A stretch of DNA of 64,000 nt from Ephemerocybe angulata (lineage: Eukaryota > Basidiomycota > Agaricomycetes > Agaricales > Psathyrellaceae), in contig JAACJK010000112.1 in the NCBI GenBank assembly GCA_013368325.1, forward strand, positions 310,001-374,000. Reading direction: 5' to 3'. The notes under the pieces were generated by a model. That model made no database searches and was not told where the DNA came from. It saw only the letters and a program-made list of their open reading frames with translations. Within the stretch, counting starts at the first letter, position 1; every line of letters begins with the position of its first letter. Below are positions 33,416 to 42,277 of the stretch, one piece after another. Position numbers and translations under genes: made by a program.

Positions 33416-33489
33416 TTGCAATATGGCGCAGTTGGTTTATGCGCCTACCTCCTATGCTGAGGCTCAGTGTTCAAATCCCGGTGTGGCCT
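33416..33489 (+). tRNA. Degenerate tRNA-like gene (Arg CCT-like)
   Basis: An A box (TGGCGCAGTTGG, 33424-33435) and a B box (TGTTCAAATCC, 33468-33478) are correctly spaced, with a D-stem GGCGC/GCGCC and an anticodon loop CTCCTAT giving CCT. A run of nine T (33489-33497) would terminate RNA polymerase III. The acceptor and anticodon stems pair poorly, so this is not a functional tRNA; it may be a pseudo-tRNA or the head of a SINE-like unit. It lies inside the KDZ-associated element. Confidence 0.5.
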
Positions 33490-33974
33490 TTTTTTTTAAT
33501 TAGTAAGAACAGTCTTTATTCTATTCAGTGCTGTAATGAGACTTGTAGTGACCTACCGGACTCCTGCTGGACGTCCAGGTGACCTACCAGACTCCTGCTG
33601 GACGTCCAGTTGACCTACCAGACTCCTACTGGACGTCCAGTTGGCCTGCAAAGAGTCCAGCTGGACTTCTATCGGACTGTCTGGTTGCTCCCGGAGTCTA
33701 GCTGGACAGTCCATTGGACCAGCAGGACTCCAGTTGGACCGGACACCTGCCGGACTCTGCTTTGGCAGGTACTGGAGTCCCACTGGACTCCTACTGGACT
33801 GTACTGGACCCTGCCGGACTCTGCTGGACTCCGGTTCAGGGCACTTTCACCCCCTTACCGGACAAAAAGTCCAGCAAAAGTCCAGGAAGTCCACCGGAAG
33901 TCCAGCAAGTCCACCGGACTTCCGGCGGAAGTCTACCTGGAGTCCTGTGGGAATTATGGGGGAGTGCGAAGTCC

Positions 33975-34306
33975 TCATCTGGTGCAACACTTCCTCTCAG
34001 TAGTAATTGCACCAGAGGCCAGTGGAAGGATCCACAAACTGGCCATCCGGAGTGGGTGAACGAAACAATGACAAATCATCTTTATACTTAGCAATGGGGG
34101 AAATGCCCTCCCCATGCCATATGTCGACGACTGCGTTGCCAACCATACCGGTGTTACTGCTTATGCAGGAACAACCGAACGGGATGCAGTGGTCCTCGTA
34201 GAATTTGCCTGGCTTGCCTTGGACGACAAGCCAGGGTTTGTGAACAGTGAGAGGGGTGGACCGAGCAGGTGCAGTGGAATTTGCTGATGTCAAGGATGCA
34301 GGCCTG
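33975..34306 (-). pseudogene. DIRS-like reverse transcriptase fragment
   Basis: The minus strand reads ILDISKFHCTCSVHPSH (palm strand with the first catalytic Asp), then in the next frame KPWLVVQGKPGKFYEDH, CIPFGCSCISSNTGMV, DIWHGEGISPIAKYKDDLS (xxDD motif) and LFRSPTPDG. One frameshift separates the two halves near 34235. It ends against the KDZ-associated element at 33974. The preceding part of the same ORF lies beyond the copia insertion at 49350-49645. Confidence 0.7.
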
Positions 34307-34709
34307 TGTTGAAGTACAATGCACATGTCTCTATCGCTCGCCCATTGTTCTCTTCATCTTCACATGGGTGCTGCCTCTTTCAAACTTTTCTATTGTTCTA
34401 ATGCTTCTTTGTTCTATATATATCCATGATCACATTGTTCATTCATTCCATCATTTCACATATATCACACAGCATTGTTCTCACTTCTATTGTTCCATAT
34501 TCGTACGTACTTTATTGTTCTCCCGATATGGATCATCTATTGTTCCACACAGTATATAGTCTACACTGTAAGTGGGTAGTTCCCTTATCGAACTATCTCC
34601 CACTTGCAGGTGCGTCATGCTGTATTTCTCTTTATCTAACTTAACTAATATATTGAACTATCTCCCACTTGCAGTGGCTTCAATGACTTATAAACCTAGC
34701 AGTTTATCA
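34307..34709 (+). repeat. 5' LTR of the copia element
   Basis: 403 bp, TGTTGAAG...TTTATCA. Rich in TATTGTTC repeats. A duplicated AACTATCTCCCACTTGCAG unit lies near its end (34594 and 34657). Confidence 0.93.
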
Positions 34710-34721
34710 AGTTATGAGCCC
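34710..34721 (+). promoter_or_regulatory. Primer binding site, half initiator tRNA-Met
   Basis: AGTTATGAGCCC directly follows the LTR. GTTATGAGCCC is complementary to the anticodon stem-loop of eukaryotic initiator tRNA-Met (GGGCTCATAAC), the internal half-tRNA primer used by Drosophila copia and yeast Ty5. Confidence 0.7.
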
Positions 34722-34991
34722 CGGGCTCCTCTGATACACGACACCACACGTTATCAGACACCGTGTTCTATACACTATCACTGCCCACTCATCACTCTTC
34801 ACTCGGTCACACCTCGCTCCATAACAGCTTCGTGTCGTTCATCGACGCCTTGCTCCAGCTCCACATCACACGCCCAGCTGCGTGTTTGATCTCGCTTCCG
34901 CTATCTCGGAGTTATACTCCTCTTAGCATTCCCTCACTACTGTGGTGATTTTCGCCCAGAAGTTCCCCTTCTTCCCTCTCTCTCACACACC
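34722..34991 (+). other. Copia 5' leader
   Basis: Untranslated leader between primer site and gag ATG at 34992, pyrimidine-rich near the ATG (TTCTTCCCTCTCTCTC). Confidence 0.5.
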
Positions 34992-36584
34992 ATGTCCTCG
35001 TCCGAAACCTCCACCTCGCTCATTCCCCTCAACGTTTACACCATCCAGGAATGGAAGCGCATCTGTGTCAACAAGGCACTCGAGTACGATGCCTACGACA
35101 TCCTCATGGGCACTGAGAAAGAGCCTTCACCTGGCTCCGACTCACGTCTTGTCACAAGTTTCTGGGGGCGCCGCTCCAAGCTTGTTGGCTACATCCGCTC
35201 AACGCTTGATGCCTCCCAGACAGAGACCGTCCTCATTGGTATCAGCATCCTCGACCTCCCAGGCACCTGGAACCGACTCCTTGAGCAGTACGAGCCCAAG
35301 GACTCCAGCTCCTGCATCACCATCCTCCAAGAGCTCATCTCCCTTCGCATGAGGTCTTCTGGCTTTGAGAACGAGTCCTATCAAGACTTCGGCTCCCGAG
35401 CTGTTGCACTTGGTGCACATCTCACTTCTCTACTCCCAGTTGGTGTTACCCTCCAGGAAGCAGAGACCGCTCCCCTCAGCTACAAGGAGGGAGAAAGGAC
35501 TGTCAAGATCGATGTCCTCAAAAAGGAAGCAGAGTTGATCGATGGCTACACTGCTGCCTACCTCGCTCGCGACATCTCCCTCGCCATGATCGTCATCGGT
35601 CTTGGAAAGGAAGATGAACTCCTTCGCCATACCCTCAACCACATCTCTGCCACCAGTGTCGACGCTAATCCCTCCGTCATTTTCGACCACCTTCGCAAGG
35701 CCGACAGCCTCACTCGGAACACCTCCCTCGCTGATGGTACCTCCTCCATGGCTCTTCAGGCTGCATCCAAGCCCAAGAAGACCTACAAGTGCAAGTACCA
35801 CTGCAGCAACTCGCACACCAACGAGGAGTGTCGTTTCCAGAACGGAAAGGCCCAGGTCACTGAAGTCGCTTCCCAGTCTCCTGCCACTCCGCAGGAGAAG
35901 GCCCTCATGGCACAGGTCGCCCACATCGCAAGTCCTCTCACCCGTCAGATTCCCTCTACACCCACTGACTCATCATGGAACACAGACTCAGGAGCTTCCT
36001 CACATATGACGCCCCATCACGAGTGGATCCGTAACATGGTCAGGGTGAAGGTCCCCATCAAACTCGCTAATCACGAGATTGTATGGGCGATCGGGATGGG
36101 TACTGTGTACTTTACACCGAGGATCAATGGGAGGACTGGGCAGACTGTCGTGTTTGAGAATGTACTATATGTCCCTGATTTGCAATCCAACCTCTTCTCG
36201 CTTCTATATGTCGTTCGTCACTGCGGAGTCCGGATCGTAATCGAAGACTCCACATTAGAGTTCTTCAAGAAGGGTCAGCTAGTCCTAACGGCTACCATTC
36301 GCGGAACCACTGGCACTCTCGACGGAACCACGCTGATAAACACACAGTCAGCAGCGTTCTTCACGACTAAGGTAGACAAGGAGCTGCTTCACCAGCGACT
36401 TGGCCACATAGGCAAGGATCGTCTAGACACACTCCTTCGACAGGAACTAGGCACAGGGATACTCGTCAAGGACGGTACTACAATGAAGGACTTCTGCAAT
36501 GACTGCATCGCAGGGAAGCAGCACTGAGACCCCTTCCCTTCTCTCTCTCAGCATCGCGCCAACGGACTCCTCGATCGAATCCAC
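34992..36584 (+). pseudogene. Copia gag, protease and integrase N-terminus
   Basis: ATG 34992. Gag (UBN2 type) covers about residues 1-260 (YTIQEWKRICVNKALEYDA, WNRLLEQYEPKDSSS), then a zinc knuckle CKYHCSNSHTNEEC. Protease active site is WNTDSGASSHMTP near 35985. The GAG-pre-integrase zinc finger has HQRLGHIG and CNDCIAGKQH. The frame closes at TGA 36525; the following codons in the same frame read DPFPSLSQHRANGLLDRI and lead exactly to the target duplication of the 7.8-kb transposon. CGA to TGA is the simplest explanation of the stop. Confidence 0.9.
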
Positions 36585-37153
36585 TCAGATGCACCTCAGT
36601 CATCCGGCTAACCCCACTTCTAATGTATATCAATTTGAGGAAAAGAAATACCTTAGATGTTCCTCAGCCAGTGGTCCAGCCATCGGTGGTTGACCCATGG
36701 TTCAGCCAATACTCAACCACTGTCCAGCCATTTCTTCAGCCACTCAGACAGCCTCAGCCACATTTTGAAAAGTTCAACCATTTAGACAAATGGCTGGACC
36801 ATTGAAAAAATGGCTGAGCTTTTGCAGAGGTGTTTGGGGTCCTGATTTCTTTGGTGGAAATGGTCCAGCCATTCTGATACAACTATTTTAAGACGTGGTC
36901 CAGCCACTCTAGTGCAACCATTTTCAGAAGTGGTCCAGCCACTCTGGTGCAACCATTTTCAGAAGTGGTCCAGCCACTTTGGTCTCAGCTATGTACTCTA
37001 TTTGGTTGAATCTAATTACATAAGTGTCTGGGGTCCTACTTTGATTCAGCCACATCTGATATCAAAATATCAGATCAGATTCAGATCTCCGATCTAGATC
37101 TAGATCTATGATGTCATTGATGGTGCCTGTGCCTGTGATGTAATGATTTACAT

Positions 37154-37292
37154 CCAATGTCGTATCACCGAAAGGGACGAGGAGAAAAATAGCAGGAGAA
37201 AAATAGCAGGACCGGGGGGAACAACCTGTTCCCCCCGAAAAAGATAATCAATATTACACTGTAACTAGGACAGGCAACCGGTACGGCAATCC
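37154..37292 (-). repeat. Ngaro B2 repeat
   Basis: 139 bp; differs from B1 (37565-37703) mainly around the CCGGGGGGAACA/TTCCCCCCG hairpin (AACCTG against GGTTAT). Confidence 0.9.
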
Positions 37293-37316
37293 CTTTTTTG
37301 GTAGTGGGAGGGTGGG

Positions 37317-37564
37317 AGACGAAAAACTGAGATATCGTGGACGAGGAGCACAACGATGATGGATGTTAAGGAATAAAGACGAGACCGACTGCGCTGACCC
37401 TCCCCATGAAGGTCTTAGACATTTCCACCGACCAAAGGAATTCAGGTTGGTCAAGTAAGACCCTACCCTATGTCAGCGCCTTCTCGTCATCCCATCACAA
37501 CGTTGTTTGTCCTCGTCGACGCGGGCTCCATTGCCCTTAGGAAAACACACGTCTTTTAACCAGA
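37317..37564 (-). repeat. Ngaro A2 repeat
   Basis: 248 bp; matches A1 at 42021-42268 with one difference seen by eye (GTTAAGG against GTTCAGG). Joins B1 without a gap at 37564/37565. Confidence 0.9.
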
Positions 37565-37703
37565 CCAATGTCGTATCACCGAAAGGGACAAGGAGAAAAA
37601 TAGCAGGAGAAAAATAGCAGGACCGGGGGGAACAGGTTATTCCCCCCGAAAAAGATAATCAATATTACACTGTAACTAGGACAGGCAACCGGTACGGCAA
37701 TCC
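37565..37703 (-). repeat. Ngaro B1 repeat
   Basis: 139 bp immediately downstream (in transcription sense) of the recombinase gene and directly followed by A2. Confidence 0.9.
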
Positions 37704-37759
37704 TATCCTAACAATGAAAGCAAATGAAAGAAAAAGAAAAAGAAAAAAGAAAAAAAGAC

Positions 37760-38779
37760 TTAAGATGAGCCCGAAGGGCGATGATGAGGAGGTACGGTTG
37801 CCGAATGTCGAGCAAAGTGATCCAGTAGAACAGGATGCTTGCGGACATAAATCTTCCAGGCTTCAGAAGACCATCGACCGATAGCCTGAATGATATCAGG
37901 CGGAGCACCTAAGTCAGCTAGTGCCGTAGCTCCACCAGCACGCATGGACTGTCCCCTAAAAGCAGGACCCCAGTCAAGGTTGCGTAACCTTGTTAGGAAG
38001 AACCGCCGAGTGGGAATTTCCCCGCGTTCGGTTAACCAAAGCGGGGCTAGGAAAGGGTGATGACGGTCGCGCGTATTGAGGTAAGTCGAGAACATGTTCA
38101 TGATATCGAGATCCGACCAAAGGTTCTTTAAGAGAATAGTACTTCCCTCAAAGAATCTATCAGCTTTATGAGCTGGTAGCGTAAAAGCCCAAGCATCAGG
38201 AGCAAGACGTTTTACTGATGAACGTCTCGAGAATTTCGCCGGGTTTCTGAGGTCTGGTTTGTCGGGAATCGTGAGGTCGCCGAGACGGAGAAGTGCGTGA
38301 AAACCCCCAACGAGCATGGTTTGGAAAAGGCAATCGTCGTAAGACGAGAAGCCCTTAGCAATTGCGGTATGAAGCATGGGAAGAGTGATAGGCGATTTAC
38401 GCGTGACGGGTGTATTTCTGAGTCGCTTGCAACCGACGATGGTGTCCTTGACGAGGGATGAAGATCGGACAGCTCGGATTGAGGGAAAGTATGGTTCAAG
38501 GACCTGTGAGATCCCGGATAAATAAGAAATGATTGAGGACATCTTGATGTGATCCGACATGAACATGACGAAATTGGACATGGTAGTTGGGGTAGGTTCG
38601 AGAGAATAGTGATGAAGTTCACAAAAGGACTTCCAAGAATTGTAAGCCGAGGCGTATGTGGTCCAGGTGGTATGGTCAAGCCTCATTCCGAGGACGACCA
38701 TCCGCCTGTCCGCAAAATCTTCCTCCGTCCACGGGCGGCGGTGTGGTTGATGTGGGCGGAGGGACATTGCATCGTTCAT
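37760..38779 (-). CDS. Ngaro tyrosine recombinase
   Basis: 339 aa. Integrates the circular cDNA. N-terminal SAM-like core-binding domain: TWTTYASAYNSWKSFCELH. Catalytic domain: LLRLGDLTIP (first Arg), LPAHKADRFFEG (beta-hairpin Lys), GQSMRAGGATALADLG (second Arg box) and GRWSSEAWKIYVRKHP (nucleophile Tyr). This is the usual Agaricomycete YR type. Its ATG overlaps the RT stop as ATGA (38776-38779), suggesting termination-reinitiation. Intact, no lesions seen. Confidence 0.92.
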   Translation of the reverse strand: MNDAMSLRPHQPHRRPWTEEDFADRRMVVLGMRLDHTTWTTYASAYNSWKSFCELHHYSLEPTPTTMSNFVMFMSDHIKMSSIISYLSGISQVLEPYFPSIRAVRSSSLVKDTIVGCKRLRNTPVTRKSPITLPMLHTAIAKGFSSYDDCLFQTMLVGGFHALLRLGDLTIPDKPDLRNPAKFSRRSSVKRLAPDAWAFTLPAHKADRFFEGSTILLKNLWSDLDIMNMFSTYLNTRDRHHPFLAPLWLTERGEIPTRRFFLTRLRNLDWGPAFRGQSMRAGGATALADLGAPPDIIQAIGRWSSEAWKIYVRKHPVLLDHFARHSATVPPHHRPSGSS

Positions 38780-40662
38780 AGATGCTCCCCCAACGTGACG
38801 CGTGGGGGTGTAAATCTGCGTAACTTGATGCCGGGGCTAAGTGATGTGGCGCGGTCGAAGTCGAAACGAGACAAAGCGTCCGCGATCTGGTTGTTGATGC
38901 CGGGTACAAAAAGTACTTTGAATCCAGAACAAGACTCCAACGCGATGTCGCAGGCAGCCATTAGAATAGGGTTGATGCGTGGGGAAGCTGCGAGAGAATT
39001 GAAGATGTCGACGGTGTTAGAATTGTCGGTGAAAATCGTTGCTCGCCTCGGCATATCAAGCTCGACATCCATATAATGAAGAGCAGATAGCACACAAAGA
39101 CTTTCATGGAAGAAGATGAATTCTTCTCCCTGGGTATCAATAGTGTCGGCATACAAACCAAGGTTGAGACTCTTGATCCAGAATCCCATGCCCTGGAGGG
39201 AGGCATCGCAGAACACAGTGATGTCCGCTTCGTCGTGAGGGTCCCAGTGTGCGCATTTCAACAGGTGTACCCCAGACGAAGCGACAATGTGGTTCCGAGC
39301 CCAAGTCAAGTCGGACCGCACGGCGTTATTGGGACGAATCTTCCCCTTGGGGTTAGATTTACCCCGCATCTTCATATAGACGTTGGCCAAGCAAGGACGG
39401 AGCAACGGATAGACATTGAAAGACCAATTTAACCAACCGGCCAGCTGTTGCCATCGACGCAAGGCCGCACCTTTCCGGGCAAATTGCCCAGAGTCGTCGC
39501 ACCATAAATCCAATTCCTGCAACAGGTCATCTCGGGCCTCCAAGGGAAGGTTTAAAGTCATGGACTCGGTGTCGACGGAGATTCCGATAATGGTTAACGG
39601 ATTCCCAAAAATCTGCTTGGACTCCTTGTGGGGAACACCGAAGCGATCCCAAACGCGCAAGAGTTTGGCCTGAGGTCCAGGCATGAGTTTTTGGTACGGC
39701 TCATACCATTCCATGTCGTCAGCACGCGCCACCCCGAAGTGATCATCGGAATATTCGGAGACATCAGGAATAGCATAGACGTACACAGCGATCCAGTTCA
39801 TCAGAGCCATGAAGGCGATAAACAGGATCTGGGACGCCGTTCCGCCAAAGACGTTACAACGGTTAATGTAGTTGACGCCGTCGACGGCTTCAACCTGCTT
39901 TATCTGCCAGTAGGGATGCATGTCGATCAGCCGATATGCCCCCTGGACGTCAGATTTCCAGAGGATGAGTTTGACTCCGGGGAACTGGCGTTGGAAATGT
40001 ACGAGCACAGGACCAAAAACCCGCATACCGTCAAGGGGAGCCTTTCCCATGGCATCCTTGTCAACAAGCAGGTTCAAGGCATATGGACCATAGCTATGGT
40101 TGACGACTTGCCTCCACGCCGTACCGTTGTCCTTTGGGACGGCGAAGTTCGGCATTCGCACCATGCCCTCTAGTAGCACAAGAAAACCCCTGGAATATCT
40201 TCTCTGTTCCAATTCGGTGTCCCGCTGGTCACGAAGAAATTGTCGTTGTTCTTCATTGTCCATTTCCGGTTGCGGTGCCTCGTAGATTAATGGGTATCCA
40301 TCCGGAATGGAGGCGAACGGCCAAAAGCCTTCGCGAAGGGACCTAACGACGGAATGACAAAAAGCCTGATTGGGATGAGAGTCGAGGGCAAGTTCGAAAG
40401 CATCTATATCGATTGGAGTGATGATCTGAAAGAGGTCTGGGTTTTCGGCGATGGTTCTCGAAACTGCTGGATCAGAAAGGACTTCAATTGGCGGAGAAGG
40501 GAGTGGGGGAGCTATAGAGGTCCATTCCACAGCTCGCATGGGTTCCGCCAAGCCCCAATCGTTATACCTCATATACCTCGGTACGAAGTTACGACGCCTT
40601 CCCTCCTCCTCCTTTACATGAGGACTGTCCATGTCCTCCATTTCCGCATCCATTACACACAT
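38776..40662 (-). CDS. Ngaro reverse transcriptase and RNase H
   Basis: The frame is open from 42132, but the part above 40662 overlaps gag; the first likely RT Met is near 40662 (MCVMDAEMEDMDS), 74 nt before gag ends. RT: FAVPKDNGTAWRQVVNHS, LILWKSDVQGAYRLI (first Asp), NVFGGTASQILFIAFMAL and VSEYSDDHFGVA (xxDD). RNase H: ITVFCDASLQGMGFW (Asp), FFHESLCVLSALHYM (Glu), TIFTDNSNTVDIFN (Asp) and NNQIADALSRFD (Asp). All catalytic residues are present. Ends at 38776 overlapping the recombinase gene. Could be expressed by reinitiation or frameshift from gag. Confidence 0.9.
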   Translation of the reverse strand: MCVMDAEMEDMDSPHVKEEEGRRRNFVPRYMRYNDWGLAEPMRAVEWTSIAPPLPSPPIEVLSDPAVSRTIAENPDLFQIITPIDIDAFELALDSHPNQAFCHSVVRSLREGFWPFASIPDGYPLIYEAPQPEMDNEEQRQFLRDQRDTELEQRRYSRGFLVLLEGMVRMPNFAVPKDNGTAWRQVVNHSYGPYALNLLVDKDAMGKAPLDGMRVFGPVLVHFQRQFPGVKLILWKSDVQGAYRLIDMHPYWQIKQVEAVDGVNYINRCNVFGGTASQILFIAFMALMNWIAVYVYAIPDVSEYSDDHFGVARADDMEWYEPYQKLMPGPQAKLLRVWDRFGVPHKESKQIFGNPLTIIGISVDTESMTLNLPLEARDDLLQELDLWCDDSGQFARKGAALRRWQQLAGWLNWSFNVYPLLRPCLANVYMKMRGKSNPKGKIRPNNAVRSDLTWARNHIVASSGVHLLKCAHWDPHDEADITVFCDASLQGMGFWIKSLNLGLYADTIDTQGEEFIFFHESLCVLSALHYMDVELDMPRRATIFTDNSNTVDIFNSLAASPRINPILMAACDIALESCSGFKVLFVPGINNQIADALSRFDFDRATSLSPGIKLRRFTPPRVTLGEHL

Positions 40663-41977
40663 GCCTGAATCGGCATTTACCATCCGCCCGTTCACATCCA
40701 CCTTTGTCGTTATACCGGTCGCATATTCCGGCTGCTCTTCCCCCACCTGATCCTCCACCACCGTAGTTTCCGCCCTTTCCTTTCTTCGTCGATTCTCGGC
40801 GCTGAGACTCGATGCCGTCGAACGAGAGGAAGGCGTCGAAGAGGTGGTCGTAACGATGGGAGTCGGTGAGACGCATTGCGGTTCCACCTTTGACGTACTT
40901 GCGCACGGCGTCGTCGTAGTCGATGATTCGACTGGCTGATTGTGGGAGTCGTGCGGCAAAGAGGCGACGTATGCGGTTTCCATATTCACGCAACTCTTGC
41001 CGGCGATGCTCGAAGACGAATTCATAAGCTTCCGATGCGGCGTCCCACGCAGACGCCCATTGCCCTGCATCTGTGACTCGGGTAGCTCCCTTAGGCGCTG
41101 GAAGGATGAGCTCTTTATCTCCCAAGCGCCCATGACTCGGTTCAGGAGCTTCGCGGAAGTGCAAGTGCCCAAGCACCGTGTTGAGGTTGACCGCGTGTCC
41201 CTCGATGATTTTCCTCCATTCCGATTCAGGGAACCCAAGTGGTGCTGAGGGAGAGAGTTCGATGTCGGATAAGGTGAAGGATATGTCGAGTTTGAAGAGG
41301 CGAAGGAGCTCCTGGTTTCGGAGGCAGGAAGAGTCGGTGATGTTTGAGGAGAATTCATCGTCCCTCGTGGCCCACGGCAACTGTTCCCGGCGGATCCGAA
41401 CACGTTTGCCTCCGCTGATTGCGGGGTCAACGTCCCCGTTTGGACTTGACCATCTGTTCCTTTCCTCAGAACCTCCTTTGGTTCCATCTCGATTCGAGTG
41501 AGGAGATCGGGAACGGGAATTTCGTTGTCCCGGTCGATAAAGCAACGCAGATTGGATTCTCTTTCCCTCGCGCGCTGCCTCTTTTTCGATTCTCTCCGTT
41601 TCTTCGACCTGGTCCACGAAGTTGTCAAAGCCGCGCTTTCGTTCACCTCGTTCGGTATTGTCGTAGTCACCATCGAGGTCGAAGATGGAATAAAGACGCC
41701 CGACGGCGACGTTAGTGGAGAGATTCCGTCGTCGGACATCCTCGAGCACAGCCTCGGCTTTTTCAACGGTCTGTCTAGCAAAGGATCCGGAGTGGTCTTC
41801 CGACCCATGGGTGAAGCTGATCGAGCTTTCTGAATCCTCGCGATGAGTGGACCTTGGTCTATGCGGGTCTCGAGAGGACCCTTGAACGAAGGTTGGGTTT
41901 TGTGTTCCGCTTTGTCCTCCATTCGATCCAGACGGTCCAGAAGGCTGGTTGGCAGAGTTATGGGTTCCATGAAACAT
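40589..41977 (-). CDS. Ngaro gag-like protein
   Basis: 462 aa, ATG 41977 only 44 nt inside A1. The N-terminal third is polar and disordered (Gly/Ser/Asn, then Arg/Glu). A structured middle part has FKLDISFTLSDIELSPSA, EWRKIIEGHAVNLNTVLG, QWASAWDAASEAYEFVFEH and YGNRIRRLFAARLPQ. The C-terminus has Gly-rich spacers, a CCCH-like finger (CDRYNDKGGCERADGKC) and a CX2CX4HX4C knuckle (CNGCGNGGHGQSSC). Presumed RNA packaging. The +1-shifted RT frame is open through the whole gene (see findings). Confidence 0.85.
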   Translation of the reverse strand: MFHGTHNSANQPSGPSGSNGGQSGTQNPTFVQGSSRDPHRPRSTHREDSESSISFTHGSEDHSGSFARQTVEKAEAVLEDVRRRNLSTNVAVGRLYSIFDLDGDYDNTERGERKRGFDNFVDQVEETERIEKEAAREGKRIQSALLYRPGQRNSRSRSPHSNRDGTKGGSEERNRWSSPNGDVDPAISGGKRVRIRREQLPWATRDDEFSSNITDSSCLRNQELLRLFKLDISFTLSDIELSPSAPLGFPESEWRKIIEGHAVNLNTVLGHLHFREAPEPSHGRLGDKELILPAPKGATRVTDAGQWASAWDAASEAYEFVFEHRRQELREYGNRIRRLFAARLPQSASRIIDYDDAVRKYVKGGTAMRLTDSHRYDHLFDAFLSFDGIESQRRESTKKGKGGNYGGGGSGGGRAAGICDRYNDKGGCERADGKCRFRHVCNGCGNGGHGQSSCKGGGGKAS

Positions 41978-42020
41978 AGATGTTGAGTTGATTTGATGAA
42001 CGAAGTGATGTGATCGTTAA

Positions 42021-42268
42021 AGACGAAAAACTGAGATATCGTGGACGAGGAGCACAACGATGATGGATGTTCAGGAATAAAGACGAGACCGACTGCGCTG
42101 ACCCTCCCCATGAAGGTCTTAGACATTTCCACCGACCAAAGGAATTCAGGTTGGTCAAGTAAGACCCTACCCTATGTCAGCGCCTTCTCGTCATCCCATC
42201 ACAACGTTGTTTGTCCTCGTCGACGCGGGCTCCATTGCCCTTAGGAAAACACACGTCTTTTAACCAGA
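42021..42268 (-). repeat. Ngaro A1 repeat
   Basis: Upstream (5') terminal repeat of the Ngaro element; contains the start of transcription by analogy with the family. Ends AACCAGA at the insertion point. Confidence 0.9.
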
Positions 42269-42277
42269 GATATCACT

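Larger units (their letters stand above)
32278..33974 (-). mobile_element. KDZ-associated element carrying a CxC-type gene
   Basis: Left end CTGTACTTCACACACCCCC and right end (inverted) GGACTTCGCACTCCCCC. Both arms (32300-32720 and 33545-33960) are dense in short variants of GGACTCC and GGAAGTCCA, the subterminal-repeat style of the other TIR elements in this window. The centre encodes a protein of the cysteine-cluster type found with KDZ (Kyakuja-Dileera-Zisupton) transposases, and next to it a tRNA-like sequence. No transposase is present, so it needs help in trans. I see no target duplication; it also forms the broken end of the DIRS-like element to its right. Confidence 0.6.
37154..42268 (-). 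mobile_element. Complete Ngaro-type (DIRS order) retrotransposon
   Basis: 5115 bp, no target duplication. Split direct repeats in the direction of the genes are A1 (42268-42021), ORFs, B1 (37703-37565), A2 (37564-37317) and B2 (37292-37154). A copies are 248 bp and B copies 139 bp, each pair nearly identical. This A-ORF-B-A-B order is diagnostic of Ngaro-like elements, which integrate as circles through a tyrosine recombinase. It encodes gag, RT/RNase H and the recombinase, all open. The insertion point is GATTTACAT^GATATCAC of the surrounding transposon, supported by the matching inverted block near 43740. Confidence 0.92.

Noticed and set aside
33610..34091. Three overlapping plus-strand ORFs of 120-149 codons
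   Set aside because: Translations of the GGACTCC-type subterminal repeats of the KDZ-associated element.
38549..39076. Plus-strand ORF of 175 codons antisense to the Ngaro RT and recombinase
   Set aside because: Shadow frame of well-supported genes on the other strand; no domain or start context.
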